Part shown: positions 25,578 to 35,730 of the stretch, one piece after another
How the letters are laid out: each line of letters starts with the position of its first letter
Numbering within the stretch: the first letter of the stretch is position 1
From: Streptococcus porcinus
GTDB taxonomy: Bacteria > Bacillota > Bacilli > Lactobacillales > Streptococcaceae
Direction of reading: 5' to 3'
DNA: 64,000 nt
Assembly: GCF_901542335.1 (NCBI RefSeq)
Contig: NZ_LR594036.1
Coordinates: 1,798,001-1,862,000 of the forward strand
Notes under the pieces: generated by a model
What the model was told of the DNA's origin: nothing
Seen by the model: the letters and a program-made list of their open reading frames with translations, nothing else
Database searches by the model: none
Translations under genes and position numbers: made by a program

Positions 25578-26567
25578 ATGGGTATCGGTATTATTATTGC
25601 CAGCCACGGTAAATTTGCTGAAGGTATTCATCAATCTGGTTCTATGATTTTTGGCGAACAAGAGAAAGTTCAAGTTGTAACTTTCATGCCAAACGAAGGA
25701 CCTGATGATTTATATGCACACTTCAACAACGCTATCGCTCAATTTGATACTGATGATGAAGTACTTGTACTAGCTGACCTTTGGAGTGGATCTCCATTTA
25801 ACCAAGCTAGTCGCGTTATGGGAGAAAATCCTGAACGTAAAATGGCTATCATCACAGGTCTTAACTTGCCAATGCTTATTCAAGCCTATACTGAGCGCAT
25901 GATGGACGCTAATGCAGGTGTTGAACAAGTTGCCGCTAATATCATTAAAGAATCTAAAGAGGGAGTTAAAGCTCTACCAGAAGAGCTCAATCCAGCTGAG
26001 GTTGTCGCTAGTCCAGTAGCTGCTCCAGTTGTGAAAGGGTCAATTCCAGAGGGTACTGTCATTGGTGATGGCAAACTTAAAATTAACCTTGCTCGTATCG
26101 ATACTCGCTTATTACACGGTCAGGTTGCGACAGCTTGGACACCAGCTTCTAAAGCAAACCGTATCATCGTTGCGTCAGATACTGTTGCTAAAGATGAACT
26201 ACGTAAACAATTGATTAAGCAAGCCGCGCCTGGTGGTATCAAAGCGAATGTTGTTCCTATTAAAAAATTAACAGAAGTTGCAAAAGATCCTCGCTTTGGT
26301 AATACTCAAGCTCTGATTTTATTTGAAACTGTTCAAGATGCCCTACGCGCCGTTGAAGGTGGTGTAGAGATTAAAGAGTTGAACGTTGGTTCAATGGCAC
26401 ATTCAACTGGTAAAACAATGGTTAACAACGTTCTTTCAATGGATAAGGATGATGTTGCTGCTTTTGAAAAACTTCAAGAATTAGGCGTTCAGTTTGATGT
26501 CCGTAAAGTTCCAAATGATTCTAAAAAGAATCTATTTGAGCTTATTAAAAAAGCAAATGTTAAATAA
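25578..26567 (+). CDS. manL: PTS mannose/glucose transporter EIIAB (ManL)
   Basis: Cytoplasmic fused EIIA-EIIB subunit of the mannose-family PTS, 329 aa. The EIIA domain (1-130) has phosphorylated His10 in [12 protein letters not shown]. An Ala/Pro/Val-rich linker spans about 140-155. The EIIB domain has the phosphorylated His180 in [16 protein letters not shown]. In streptococci this is the main glucose/mannose importer and a catabolite control element. It is the first gene of manLMN with AAAGGAGG before the ATG. Confidence 0.95.
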   Translation: MGIGIIIASHGKFAEGIHQSGSMIFGEQEKVQVVTFMPNEGPDDLYAHFNNAIAQFDTDDEVLVLADLWSGSPFNQASRVMGENPERKMAIITGLNLPMLIQAYTERMMDANAGVEQVAANIIKESKEGVKALPEELNPAEVVASPVAAPVVKGSIPEGTVIGDGKLKINLARIDTRLLHGQVATAWTPASKANRIIVASDTVAKDELRKQLIKQAAPGGIKANVVPIKKLTEVAKDPRFGNTQALILFETVQDALRAVEGGVEIKELNVGSMAHSTGKTMVNNVLSMDKDDVAAFEKLQELGVQFDVRKVPNDSKKNLFELIKKANVK

Positions 26568-26690
26568 GATAGTTTAGGATAATCAAGTCGAACCTAACTA
26601 TTATGACTATATTAAATCGATGAATTCTGTCTTTTACTTTAATATAACATCAAGACAGTCTCTCTATTTACACTTCGAAAGGATAAGAAA

Positions 26691-27500
26691 ATGTCAGATA
26701 TTTCAATTATTTCTGCTATCTTGGTCGTTGTGGTTGCCTTCTTCGCAGGTATGGAAGGTATTCTTGACCAATTTCAATTCCATCAACCACTTGTCGCTTG
26801 TACACTTATCGGTCTTGTAACTGGTAATTTAGAAGCTGGCGTTATGCTTGGTGGCTCATTACAAATGATTGCTCTAGGTTGGGCAAATATTGGTGCTGCA
26901 GTTGCACCAGATGCTGCACTTGCATCTGTCGCTGCCGCTATTATCATGGTTAAGGGTGGAAACTTCACTACTCAAGGAATCGCAGTTGCAACCGCAACAG
27001 CAATCCCTTTGGCTGTTGCTGGTCTTTTCCTAACTATGATTGTTCGTACACTATCAGTTGCCTTAGCCCATACTGCTGATAATGCAGCAAAAGATGGTAA
27101 CATCGCCGGTGTTGAACGTGCTCACTTTATCGCATTACTTATGCAAGGTCTTCGTATCGCGATTCCCGCAGCTCTATTAATCGCTATTCCTGCACATGCC
27201 GTAAAAGATGCCCTTAATTTGATGCCAGACTGGTTAAATGGTGGTATGGCTGTTGGTGGTGGCATGGTTGTTGCCGTAGGTTATGCTATGGTTATCAACA
27301 TGATGGCTACTCGTGAAGTATGGCCATTCTTCGCTCTTGGTTTCGCTTTTGCCGCTATTAGCAATTTAACTCTTATCGCTCTTGGTACTATCGGTGTTGC
27401 AATGGCCTTCATCTACCTAAACCTTTCAAAACAAGGTGGTAACGGTGGGTCTAACGGCGGATCAAATGATCCAATCGGCGATATCCTTGAAGACTACTAG
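26691..27500 (+). CDS. manM: PTS mannose transporter EIIC (ManM)
   Basis: 269-aa membrane channel subunit with several hydrophobic spans and the EIIC signature region GNLEAGVMLGGSLQMIALGWANIGAAVAPDAALASV. It lies 123 bases after manL and 13 bases before manN. The C-terminal tail is Gly/Asn-rich. It forms the sugar path with EIID. Confidence 0.95.
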   Translation: MSDISIISAILVVVVAFFAGMEGILDQFQFHQPLVACTLIGLVTGNLEAGVMLGGSLQMIALGWANIGAAVAPDAALASVAAAIIMVKGGNFTTQGIAVATATAIPLAVAGLFLTMIVRTLSVALAHTADNAAKDGNIAGVERAHFIALLMQGLRIAIPAALLIAIPAHAVKDALNLMPDWLNGGMAVGGGMVVAVGYAMVINMMATREVWPFFALGFAFAAISNLTLIALGTIGVAMAFIYLNLSKQGGNGGSNGGSNDPIGDILEDY

Positions 27501-27513
27501 AAAGGGGCCCACA

Positions 27514-28425
27514 ATGACTGAACAAATTAAATTATCAAAATCCGATCGTCAGAAAGTATGGTGGCGTTCACAATTCTTACAAGGTTCTTGGAACTACGAA
27601 CGTATGCAAAACTTAGGTTGGGCATATGCATTAATTCCAGCCATTAAAAAACTATACACAACAAAAGAAGATCAATCTGCTGCACTTGCACGTCACCTTG
27701 AATTCTTTAACACTCACCCATATGTTGCCGCTCCAATCATGGGGGTTACTTTAGCACTTGAAGAAGAAAGAGCTAATGGGACTGATATTGATGACGCAGC
27801 TATTCAAGGGGTTAAGATTGGTATGATGGGACCTTTGGCTGGTATTGGTGATCCCGTCTTCTGGTTTACAGTTCGCCCAATCTTAGGTGCCCTTGGTGCT
27901 TCTCTTGCATCATCTGGTAATATTGTTGGTCCTCTATTATTCTTCTTTGGATGGAACATCATTCGTATGGCCTTCTTATGGTATACTCAAGAGTTTGGTT
28001 ATAAAGCTGGTTCTGAAATCACTAAAGACATGTCAGGTGGAATCCTTCAAGATATCACAAAAGGTGCTTCAATCCTTGGTATGTTCATTCTTGCCGTTTT
28101 GGTAGAACGTTGGGTATCTATTAAATTTACAGTTGGACTGCCATCTAAACTTCTATCAAAAGGTGCTTATGTTGAGTTCCCTAAAGGAAATATCAACGGA
28201 GCAGAATTAAAAGGAATCCTTGGTCAAGCACTCAATGGTATGAGCCTTGATAAATATCAAGAACAATCACTCCAAGGACAACTTGATTCACTTATTCCTG
28301 GATTAATGGGACTTGCCCTTACATTCCTATGTATGTGGTTGCTGAAGAAAAAAGTTTCACCAATCACAATCATTATCGCTTTGTTTGCTGTTGGTATCCT
28401 TGCTCGTGTACTACATATCATGTAA
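27514..28425 (+). CDS. manN: PTS mannose transporter EIID (ManN)
   Basis: 303-aa membrane subunit paired with ManM. It begins MTEQIKLSKSDRQKVWWRSQF and has the EIID segments NYERMQNLGWAYALIPAIKKLY and GMMGPLAGIGDPVFWFTVRPILGALGASLA, with hydrophobic spans toward the C-terminus. ATG 27514 is chosen because GAAAGGGG lies upstream; the longer frame from 27436 overlaps manM and has no ribosome site. A terminator follows. Confidence 0.94.
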   Translation: MTEQIKLSKSDRQKVWWRSQFLQGSWNYERMQNLGWAYALIPAIKKLYTTKEDQSAALARHLEFFNTHPYVAAPIMGVTLALEEERANGTDIDDAAIQGVKIGMMGPLAGIGDPVFWFTVRPILGALGASLASSGNIVGPLLFFFGWNIIRMAFLWYTQEFGYKAGSEITKDMSGGILQDITKGASILGMFILAVLVERWVSIKFTVGLPSKLLSKGAYVEFPKGNINGAELKGILGQALNGMSLDKYQEQSLQGQLDSLIPGLMGLALTFLCMWLLKKKVSPITIIIALFAVGILARVLHIM

Positions 28426-28432
28426 TAATGAC

Positions 28433-28464
28433 AAAACCTGGGATTGTTATCTCAGGTTTTTATC
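28433..28464 (+). terminator. Terminator after manN
   Basis: AAAACCTG and CAGGTTTT pair with a 12-base loop and are followed by further T. A TATAAT at 28483-28488 then suggests a separate promoter for manO. Confidence 0.7.
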
Positions 28465-28519
28465 TTTACTATTAATATATGCTATAATAACTATAGTTTT
28501 TTTAGAAGGGGTTAGATTA

Positions 28520-28885
28520 ATGGCTAAATCCATGAATAGTTCAGTCATCTTACAAACTAAAGCAGTCTCATACCTTGGTATGGGAGGTAAAGTTGGGAAA
28601 ATTTTAATTGGTGATAAAGCATTTGAATTTTACAGCGATAAAAATGTAGAAGATTATATTCAAATTCCTTGGACCTCCATAAATCAAATTGGAGCTAATG
28701 TTTCAAGAAAAAAAATTAGTCGCCATTTTGAGATTTTTACGGATAAAGGTAAATTTTTATTTGCTTCTAAAGATTCGGGAAAGATTTTAAAAGTTGCTAG
28801 AGAAAGAATCGGAAATGAAAAGGTTGTTAGATTACCAACACTTATTCAAACAATTATCGCTAGATGGTTTAGACGAAAAAAATAA
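28520..28885 (+). CDS. manO: ManO (DUF956), mannose PTS accessory protein
   Basis: 121-aa protein of family DUF956, found next to mannose-type PTS genes in lactic acid bacteria. The segment KAVSYLGMGGKVGKILIGDKAFEFYSDKNVEDYIQIPW and a PH-like remainder ending ARWFRRKK are visible. ATG 28520 has AGAAGGGG upstream. It is separated from manN by a terminator and its own -10 element, so it may be expressed independently. The molecular role is not shown here. Confidence 0.85.
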   Translation: MAKSMNSSVILQTKAVSYLGMGGKVGKILIGDKAFEFYSDKNVEDYIQIPWTSINQIGANVSRKKISRHFEIFTDKGKFLFASKDSGKILKVARERIGNEKVVRLPTLIQTIIARWFRRKK

Positions 28886-28909
28886 ACTGACTTCTTTCAG
28901 TTTATTTTT

Positions 28910-29983
28910 TTAATTATCAAAAGGTAATTTACGATCAATCCACTCCATTAAGTAATTGACTCTTAAGCATTTAAAAAGGTAGATGCGACTTTTCTCAACG
29001 AAAAAGGCACACATATAAATGAGGCAACTTGCTCCTAATATTAAAAATGGATAAATAAAAATAGGTGCGTTAATAAATGGTTCAGCAAAATCACGAATAA
29101 CAAACTTTACTAATAAGGGGTGCAAATGTGCTAGATAAACGCCTAACGTAGTGGGGGCTACTAGTACAATAAAAGCATGAAGCTTGTGTTGCTCAGATAT
29201 AGTCATCTTTGCAAAAACTATAAATAAACAAATAGCTCCTAAACTGAGGCTTGGAGATACATACCAGTACCAAATATTCCCAACAATAAACTTCATAACA
29301 TAAGTGACTACCATTGATATGACATAAACAAGCAGCAACTTGTAAGTACTAAATCGTTTCAAGTCTAATCGCTGTAGATATGCGCCCAAAATATACAGAA
29401 TAAGCAACCAGGTCATCTCAAACCCCTTACTCAATGAAAACTCAGCAACGCGATTATTCATCATAGCAGGTAAGATAGAAAATACAATGGCAATCAAAAT
29501 GACAAGGTTTCGCAACTGTTTATCCGACAAAGCTTTGAGGCCACCATTAAGCATTGGCATAAAAATAAGTAAGCCAAAATAGGCAGACATATACCAGTAT
29601 TGGCCACTAACAATTGGTAAAAAAGCTTGACGCCAATTTAATAAGATCACCGGGAAGCCAGCCAAGGAAAATAATAAAGTAATTGTAAAAGTATAGAAGA
29701 AAACCTGCAACCAGATATTAGCTAATTTTGAATATCGGTATGTTGAATTTATCCCTACATAACCACTAATTAAAGCATAACAATTAACTGCTCCATATAC
29801 TAAAACCTGAATGACCCATGTCACAATAAAATAAGAGTCTGCTTGTCCATCAACTTCCGATCTAAGGCCACCTTTTCCTAATACGTGAGTCACAACAATC
29901 ATAAACATGGAAATAATTCGTAATAAATCCAAACCATAGTGATGTGTTCGGCTTTCTTTTTTCATTTTTGCAGTCATAGCCAT
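28910..29983 (-). CDS. Membrane acyltransferase family 3 protein
   Basis: 357-aa integral membrane protein with about ten hydrophobic spans and the acyltransferase-3 start YGLDLLRIISMFMIVVTHVLG, where the His is the likely catalytic residue. GQYWYMSAYFGLLIFMPMLNG is another family segment. Such enzymes acetylate or succinylate cell-surface glycans. The start is uncertain because no ribosome site precedes ATG 29983; the ATG eight or so codons in also lacks one. It converges with manO and is followed by a short AT-rich stem. Confidence 0.82.
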   Translation of the reverse strand: MAMTAKMKKESRTHHYGLDLLRIISMFMIVVTHVLGKGGLRSEVDGQADSYFIVTWVIQVLVYGAVNCYALISGYVGINSTYRYSKLANIWLQVFFYTFTITLLFSLAGFPVILLNWRQAFLPIVSGQYWYMSAYFGLLIFMPMLNGGLKALSDKQLRNLVILIAIVFSILPAMMNNRVAEFSLSKGFEMTWLLILYILGAYLQRLDLKRFSTYKLLLVYVISMVVTYVMKFIVGNIWYWYVSPSLSLGAICLFIVFAKMTISEQHKLHAFIVLVAPTTLGVYLAHLHPLLVKFVIRDFAEPFINAPIFIYPFLILGASCLIYMCAFFVEKSRIYLFKCLRVNYLMEWIDRKLPFDN

Positions 29984-30045
29984 ATTTTATCATAAGTTTT
30001 TAGGAAATGCAGAAGTCGGCGTTTGCTATAAAAGCATTTTTCTTA

Positions 30046-30073
30046 TTTACATATCAAATAAATTTGATATAAT
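30046..30073 (+). promoter_or_regulatory. Promoter of serS T-box leader
   Basis: TTTACA (30046-30051) and TATAAT (30068-30073) with a 16-base spacer start a leader of about 195 bases before serS. Confidence 0.65.
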
Positions 30074-30079
30074 AAACTT

Positions 30080-30255
30080 GTCGGATAAGTAATATGGTCA
30101 CCTTTTCAGAAAGTCTGTGCTTGCTGTGAACAGATAAGTTGCCCATGTGAAATTCTACCGATTTAATCAATTCAATACTAATTAAGTGCACAGGATGTGA
30201 AGCTGGATGGAACCGCGCAAAAGCGCTCCAGCATTTCATATTCTGTATTTTTTTA
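30080..30255 (+). promoter_or_regulatory. T-box riboswitch controlling serS
   Basis: The leader carries the T-box core TGGAACCGCG (30208-30217). It is embedded in the hairpin GCTGGA...GCGCAAAAGCGC...TCCAGC (30202-30232) and followed by a T-run at 30247. Uncharged tRNA-Ser would favour the antiterminator. A UCU at 30154-30156 followed by A on the 3' side of stem I is a possible specifier codon and would match tRNA-Ser(GGA) in this window. The specifier call is tentative. Confidence 0.88.
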
Positions 30256-30276
30256 TATAAAATAAAGGAGTTTATC

Positions 30277-31554
30277 ATGTTAGATTTAAAACGTATCAGA
30301 ACTGATTTTGATAGTGTGGCCGCAAAGTTAAAAATGCGCGGTGTCTCTGAAGAAACACTTAGCCACTTAAAAGATTTGGATCAAGAACGGCGACAATTAC
30401 TTGTCAAATCTGAAGAATTAAAAGCTGAACGTAATATTGCTTCTGCTGCTATTGCCCAAGCAAAACGTCAAAAAGAAGATGCAAATCAGCAAATTACTGA
30501 TATGCAAAAGGTCTCAGCAGATATTAAAGCAATTGATAATGAATTAGCTGAAATTGATGAAAAAGTAACTGAAATCATTACAACCCTCCCTAATACACCC
30601 CACGATTCTGTTCCCGTTGGTGCTGATGAGGAAGAAAATGTTGAAGTTCGCCGTTGGGGAACACCGCGTGAATTTGACTTTGACATCAAAGCACATTGGG
30701 ATTTGGGAGAAGCTTTAGATATTCTTGACTGGGAGCGTGGCGCAAAAGTTACTGGTGCGCGCTTCTTATTCTATAAAAACTTAGGCGCTCGACTTGAACG
30801 AGCACTCTATAACTTTATGCTAGATGAACATGCAAAAGAAGGCTATCAGGAAATTATCCCTCCTTACATAGTTAATCATGATTCTATGTTTGGAACAGGT
30901 CAATATCCAAAATTTAAAGAAGACACTTTTGAATTGGCTGATACTAATTTCGTTCTTATTCCTACAGCAGAAGTTCCTTTGACCAATTATTACCGTGGTG
31001 AAATTCTTGATGGCAAAGAATTACCGATCTACTTTACCGCTATGAGCCCATCATTCCGCTCAGAAGCAGGTTCAGCAGGCCGTGATACACGCGGTCTCAT
31101 TCGTTTACATCAATTCCATAAGGTAGAAATGGTTAAATTTGCAAAACCTGAAGAGTCTTATGATGAACTTGAAAAAATGACCGCCAACGCTGAAAATATC
31201 TTACAAAAACTTAACCTTCCTTATCGGGTTATAGCATTATGCACTGGGGATATGGGCTTTTCTGCCGCTAAAACGTACGATGTGGAGGTTTGGATACCTG
31301 CACAAAATACCTATAGAGAAATTTCAAGTTGTTCCAACACAGAAGATTTCCAAGCTCGTCGTGCACAAATCCGCTACCGAGATGAAGCCGATGGTAAAGT
31401 TAAGCTACTCCATACCCTTAATGGTTCTGGTCTTGCTGTTGGACGTACCGTTGCAGCAATTTTAGAAAATTATCAAAATGAAGATGGCTCAGTCACTATT
31501 CCTGAAGTTCTCCGTCCTTATATGGGTGGTGCTAACATTATTTCACCAAAATAA
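30277..31554 (+). CDS. serS: Seryl-tRNA synthetase
   Basis: Class II aminoacyl-tRNA synthetase of 425 aa. The N-terminal coiled-coil arm (about 30-100, rich in Glu/Lys/Gln/Ala) contacts the long extra arm of tRNA-Ser. The catalytic core has motif 2 [21 protein letters not shown] and motif 3 [20 protein letters not shown]. It is placed behind a T-box and followed by two inverted repeats. Confidence 0.97.
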   Translation: MLDLKRIRTDFDSVAAKLKMRGVSEETLSHLKDLDQERRQLLVKSEELKAERNIASAAIAQAKRQKEDANQQITDMQKVSADIKAIDNELAEIDEKVTEIITTLPNTPHDSVPVGADEEENVEVRRWGTPREFDFDIKAHWDLGEALDILDWERGAKVTGARFLFYKNLGARLERALYNFMLDEHAKEGYQEIIPPYIVNHDSMFGTGQYPKFKEDTFELADTNFVLIPTAEVPLTNYYRGEILDGKELPIYFTAMSPSFRSEAGSAGRDTRGLIRLHQFHKVEMVKFAKPEESYDELEKMTANAENILQKLNLPYRVIALCTGDMGFSAAKTYDVEVWIPAQNTYREISSCSNTEDFQARRAQIRYRDEADGKVKLLHTLNGSGLAVGRTVAAILENYQNEDGSVTIPEVLRPYMGGANIISPK

Positions 31555-31578
31555 AAAATCAAGGATAAAACAAAAGAC

Positions 31579-31638
31579 AACCAGACTGCTAGTCTAGTTT
31601 GTCTTAAACCTGAAAGGATAGAAATTTTCTATCCTTTT
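31579..31638 (+). terminator. Two tandem stem-loops after serS
   Basis: A first stem (AAGACAACCAGACT / AGTCTAGTTTGTCTT, two mismatches) is followed by a second, GGATAGAAA/TTTCTATCC with TTTTCTT after it. The second has the form of an intrinsic terminator for serS. Confidence 0.7.
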
Positions 31639-31639
31639 C

Positions 31640-31746
31640 TTATGTCCTTTTCTGATTTAAAACCCAGCTATGATCTTTTTCTTTATAAGATGAATTCTGA
31701 CAAGCAGTTAGCACAACGATAAGTAGCAATAGCTTTTTATTTTCAT
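31640..31746 (-). pseudogene. Small lipoprotein remnant with a one-base slip in poly-A
   Basis: On the minus strand ATG 31746 begins MKIK and then loses frame in AAAAA. If the run had one more A the product would be a 35-aa peptide starting MKIKKLLLLIVVLTACQ, a textbook lipoprotein signal with lipobox LTAC. It would end NQKRT before TAA at 31640. As read it stops after 11 codons. The upstream ribosome site is weak. It may be a dead gene, a phase-variable gene, or a sequencing slip. Confidence 0.5.
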
Positions 31747-31763
31747 ACTACTTCTTCTTTTTG

Positions 31764-31787
31764 CAAAAAAAATCCTAATCAGGATTT
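31764..31787 (-). terminator. Terminator of the fab/acc locus
   Basis: On the minus strand AAATCCT-GATT-AGGATTT is followed by six T and begins right at the accA stop codon. Confidence 0.75.
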
Positions 31788-32558
31788 TTAATATTTTCTA
31801 AATCTGTTGTACCGATTTTCTAATAATTCTTCTAGTGGTAATTTCCGCAAATTTTCAATTTCAGCAATTAAATGCTTTTTCAACTTAGCGATAATCTCAC
31901 TTGAAAAATAACCACGTTCAGGAATAATACGATCTACAATCTTCATTTGGAGTAATTCTCTAGCCGTAATTTTCATCAGATCAGCTGCTTCTGTAGCTCT
32001 CGACCCATCCTTCCACAAAATGGAAGCGAAACCTTCTGGACTAAGAACGGCGTAAATGGAATTTTCAAGCATCCAAACTTGATCAGCTAAAGCTAGTGCC
32101 AATGCCCCACCAGAACCACCTTCACCGATTATAATTGCAATAATAGGAACTTTCAAATCACTCATCTCTAAAAGATTACGAGCAATTGCTTCGCCCTGAC
32201 CTCTTTCTTCTGCACCTACTCCAGGGTAAGCACCAGCAGTATTAATAAACGTAATGATAGGACGGCCAAATTTCTCAGCCTGCTTCATTAAACGCAAAGC
32301 TTTTCGATAACCTTCTGGATGAGGCTGACCAAAATTACGATGCAGATTATCTTGTAGGTTAGAACCTTTCTGGATCCCAACAACCGTAACAGCAAGACCA
32401 TTTAAGTAACCTATACCTCCAACAACTGCACCATCGTCAGCATATAGACGATCTCCGTGAAGTTCCATAAAATCGTCAAACAATTGGTCGGCATAGTCAA
32501 GAGTCGTCATCCGGCCCTGATCTCGGGCTTCTTTTAGAATCCGTGCTACATCCGTCAT
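31788..32558 (-). CDS. accA: Acetyl-CoA carboxylase carboxyltransferase subunit alpha
   Basis: 256-aa subunit that with AccD transfers CO2 from carboxybiotin to acetyl-CoA, giving malonyl-CoA. Crotonase-fold signatures are [38 protein letters not shown] and [33 protein letters not shown]. It lacks the N-terminal extension seen in enterobacteria, as usual in streptococci. It overlaps accD by 4 bases and is the last gene of the cluster. Confidence 0.96.
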   Translation of the reverse strand: MTDVARILKEARDQGRMTTLDYADQLFDDFMELHGDRLYADDGAVVGGIGYLNGLAVTVVGIQKGSNLQDNLHRNFGQPHPEGYRKALRLMKQAEKFGRPIITFINTAGAYPGVGAEERGQGEAIARNLLEMSDLKVPIIAIIIGEGGSGGALALALADQVWMLENSIYAVLSPEGFASILWKDGSRATEAADLMKITARELLQMKIVDRIIPERGYFSSEIIAKLKKHLIAEIENLRKLPLEELLENRYNRFRKY

Positions 32559-33421
32559 CTGACACCTCCATGAAATCCCACTAAATGCGCGATAGTATCG
32601 CGAAGCTCTGTCCTTTTAACAATAGCATCCACAAAACCATGCTCTAGGAGAAACTCTGCTTTTTGGAAATCCTCTGGAAGATTCTCTCTAACTGTCGTTT
32701 CAATGACACGTCTTCCCGCAAAACCTACGAGTGATTGAGGTTCGGCAAGAATAATATCACCTAACATAGCAAAACTCGCAGTGACACCGCCCGTTGTCGG
32801 GTCTGTCAAAATCGTCAAATAGAAAAGCCCAGCATTTGAATGCTTCTTCACAGCCGCAGATACTTTTGCCATCTGCATCAAACTCATAATACCTTCTTGC
32901 ATTCGCGCTCCACCAGAAGCTGTAAAAACAACCAGCGGTAAGTTTTCTTTGGTGGCATATTCAAAAAGGCGGGTCAATTTTTCTCCAACAACCGTTCCCA
33001 TACTAGCCATAATAAAGTGAGAATCCATAACCGCCAAAGCAAGTTTAAAGCCTTTTACCTTAGCTACTCCAGTCAAAACAGCTTCGTGTAAGCCGGTAAG
33101 CTCTTTTGCTTTAGCTAATTTATCCTTATATTGTGGAAAATTCAAAGGATCCTCAGTCTCAAAGTCCGTAAAAAGTTCTTGGAAGCTACCTTCGTCAATA
33201 GTTAAAGCAAGACGCTCTTGAGCAGATATCCGAAAATTATAGGAGCATTCTGGGCATATTTTAGCAGGTCCTAAGTCCTTTTGGTAAATAGAATGTTTAC
33301 AAGCCGGACATTTAGCAAAGAGTTCATCAGGAACTTCTGGAACAAGCTGACTGACAACGCTCTTTTGGGTGATATGAGGGGTAATTCGAATGTACTTATC
33401 TTTTTTACTAAATAAAGCCAT
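32555..33421 (-). CDS. accD: Acetyl-CoA carboxylase carboxyltransferase subunit beta
   Basis: 288-aa partner of AccA. The N-terminal zinc ribbon is [10 protein letters not shown]...KICPEC, and the carboxyltransferase fold shows [22 protein letters not shown] and [19 protein letters not shown] 33421 has GAGGAG seven bases upstream; a GTG at 33427 lies too close to that site. It overlaps the accC stop and accA start. Confidence 0.96.
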   Translation of the reverse strand: MALFSKKDKYIRITPHITQKSVVSQLVPEVPDELFAKCPACKHSIYQKDLGPAKICPECSYNFRISAQERLALTIDEGSFQELFTDFETEDPLNFPQYKDKLAKAKELTGLHEAVLTGVAKVKGFKLALAVMDSHFIMASMGTVVGEKLTRLFEYATKENLPLVVFTASGGARMQEGIMSLMQMAKVSAAVKKHSNAGLFYLTILTDPTTGGVTASFAMLGDIILAEPQSLVGFAGRRVIETTVRENLPEDFQKAEFLLEHGFVDAIVKRTELRDTIAHLVGFHGGVR

Positions 33422-33423
33422 AA

Positions 33424-34797
33424 TCACTCCTCTTCTTTGTTAGAATAGGCTGGTAAAAAGCTTTCCATCAAAAAAGCTGTATCATAGTCACCAGCTATAA
33501 CATGCTGATCTGCAATCAAGTCCAATTGAAAATCGATATTAGTCGAAATCCCCTCGATTTCTAATTCATATAAAGCTCTTTGCATCTTCATTAAGGCATC
33601 AAAACGATTTTCCCCGTGAACAATAACTTTAGCAATCATGCTGTCATAATACGGAGGGATAGTATAGCCATTATAGACTGCCGAATCAACCCGCAAACCA
33701 ACACCACCACTAGGCAAATACAGGTCAGTAATTTTCCCAGGGCTCGGTGCAAAATTGAATTTAGGATTTTCAGCATTGATACGGCATTCAATAGCGTGGC
33801 CAGAAATCCTAATATCGTCTTGCTTGATTTCCAGCTCCATACCAGCAGCTATCTTAATTTGTTCCTTAACAAGATCAATACCAGTTACAAACTCTGTCAC
33901 CGGATGCTCAACTTGAATACGCGTATTCATTTCCATGAAATAAAATTGGCCACTTTTCTCATCTAATAAAAATTCAATCGTTCCAGCATTTTCGTAACCA
34001 ACTGCTTGCGCAGCTTTAACGGCAGACTCCCCCATCTCTTTACGAAGGGTTTCGCCGATTGCAATAGAAGGACTCTCTTCCAGAACTTTTTGGTTGTTAC
34101 GTTGTAATGAGCAATCTCTCTCACCCAAATGAATTACATGTCCATAAGAATCACCTAAAATTTGCACTTCAATATGTCTAGCTGGATAAATGACCTTCTC
34201 AACATACATCGCACCATTTCCAAAAGCACTAAGAGCTTCTTGAGAAGCAGACTCAAAAGCTTCTCTTAAGTCATTAGCAGTCGTGACTTTGCGAATACCT
34301 TTACCACCCCCACCAGCAGAGGCCTTTAACATAATGGGATAACCTACTTTATCTGCAACCTCTTGTGCTTCTTGTACTGAGAAAACCTCACCATCAGAAC
34401 CTGGAATAACAGGGACGCCTGCTTTCTGCATTTCTGCACGTGCATTAATTTTATCTCCCATCTTATCCATAATGGTTGCAGCTGGACCGATAAATTTTAT
34501 ATTCATTTCTTCACACATAGTTGCGAATTTAGAGTTTTCACTTAAAAAACCAAAGCCTGGATGAATAGCCTGCGCCCCTGTCACAATAGCAGCAGATAAG
34601 ACTGATTTCATATTTAAATAAGAATCAGTTGAACGAGCAGGACCTATACAAATAGCTTGATCAGCAAGCATGGTATGTAGAGCTGTCTTATCAGCTTCAG
34701 AATAAACGGCTACTGTGGAAATCCCTAATTCTCGAGCTGCTCGGATAATCCTAACAGCAATTTCGCCACGATTAGCGATTAAGATTTTTTTAAACAT
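33424..34797 (-). CDS. accC: Biotin carboxylase subunit of acetyl-CoA carboxylase
   Basis: 457-aa ATP-grasp enzyme that carboxylates the biotin on AccB using bicarbonate. The N-terminal domain is [25 protein letters not shown], the Gly-rich loop is [14 protein letters not shown], and the metal/ATP site is [14 protein letters not shown]. It lies 27 bases after fabZ with GGAGG before its ATG. Confidence 0.97.
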   Translation of the reverse strand: MFKKILIANRGEIAVRIIRAARELGISTVAVYSEADKTALHTMLADQAICIGPARSTDSYLNMKSVLSAAIVTGAQAIHPGFGFLSENSKFATMCEEMNIKFIGPAATIMDKMGDKINARAEMQKAGVPVIPGSDGEVFSVQEAQEVADKVGYPIMLKASAGGGGKGIRKVTTANDLREAFESASQEALSAFGNGAMYVEKVIYPARHIEVQILGDSYGHVIHLGERDCSLQRNNQKVLEESPSIAIGETLRKEMGESAVKAAQAVGYENAGTIEFLLDEKSGQFYFMEMNTRIQVEHPVTEFVTGIDLVKEQIKIAAGMELEIKQDDIRISGHAIECRINAENPKFNFAPSPGKITDLYLPSGGVGLRVDSAVYNGYTIPPYYDSMIAKVIVHGENRFDALMKMQRALYELEIEGISTNIDFQLDLIADQHVIAGDYDTAFLMESFLPAYSNKEEE

Positions 34798-34824
34798 TAT
34801 TTTCCTCCACAGAATCTGTAGTTC

Positions 34825-35247
34825 TTAGTTACCAATCGCAAAAGTTAGAATACCACTAGCAGCCAATTGACCATCAACTTCTGCTTTTGACTCTACGACA
34901 GCAATAGTTCCACGTCTTTTAAGGAAGGTTGCTGTCATGATGAGTTGATCTCCAGGAACAACTTGTTTTTTAAACTTAACTTTGTCCATACCGGCATAAA
35001 AGACAAGTTTCCCTTTGTTTTCTGTTTTTGATAACTCTAGTACACCAGCTGCTTGCGCTAAAGCTTCCATAATTAAAACTCCTGGCATTACAGGATAATC
35101 AGGAAAATGTCCTTCAAAAAAAGGTTCATTAATCGTTACATTTTTTAAGGCAACGATTTTATCCTCTGTAACATCTAAAACTCTGTCAACCAGTAACATA
35201 GGATAGCGGTGCGGCAAAGCTTCTTGAATTTTCTTAATATTTATCAT
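34825..35247 (-). CDS. fabZ: 3-hydroxyacyl-ACP dehydratase
   Basis: 140-aa hot-dog fold dehydratase of type II fatty acid synthesis. The core is [13 protein letters not shown] and [28 protein letters not shown], holding the catalytic His (GHFP) and Glu. No fabA or FabN-type isomerase is seen; unsaturated fatty acids are expected from FabM at the other end of the cluster. It overlaps accB by 4 bases. Confidence 0.96.
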   Translation of the reverse strand: MINIKKIQEALPHRYPMLLVDRVLDVTEDKIVALKNVTINEPFFEGHFPDYPVMPGVLIMEALAQAAGVLELSKTENKGKLVFYAGMDKVKFKKQVVPGDQLIMTATFLKRRGTIAVVESKAEVDGQLAASGILTFAIGN

Positions 35248-35729
35248 TTTAGTCTAACCAACCCACTTCCGAATTCGACAACTTCTTCATTAGAAACAAG
35301 AATTTCTGTTATGACACCATCGTGAGGAGCCGGAATTTCATTCATAACTTTCATAGCCTCAATAATTAATAAGGTTTGTCCCTTCTTCACTTGACTTCCA
35401 ATAGTTACATAATTATCTTTACCTGGACCAGGGGACAGATAAGCAACTCCAACTAGAGGGCTTTCAACCAATTCTCCTTCAGCTTTCTCATCTAATAAAG
35501 GGTCTACGGCCACTGTGTTTTGAGTGATAGAATCAGTGATAGTGACTTTATTTGTAGGTAGTGATGATTCTGTTGCTAACCCCGGTTCTTCAAAAGACGG
35601 CGTTTGCAGAGCAATATTGGTTTCATTTTTACTAAAACTTAAAACCTCATCTTGTGATTTAAATGAAAATTCTCTTAGGCTTGATTGATCAAATTGTGTC
35701 ATCAAATCCTTAATTTCTTGAATATTCAA
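35244..35729 (-). CDS. accB: Biotin carboxyl carrier protein
   Basis: 161-aa carrier with an N-terminal helix, a Thr/Glu/Pro-rich linker (about 45-85) and a C-terminal biotinyl domain. The biotin is attached at Lys127 in EAMKVMNEI. It lies one base after fabF and overlaps fabZ. Confidence 0.96.
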   Translation of the reverse strand: MNIQEIKDLMTQFDQSSLREFSFKSQDEVLSFSKNETNIALQTPSFEEPGLATESSLPTNKVTITDSITQNTVAVDPLLDEKAEGELVESPLVGVAYLSPGPGKDNYVTIGSQVKKGQTLLIIEAMKVMNEIPAPHDGVITEILVSNEEVVEFGSGLVRLK

Positions 35730-35730
35730 C

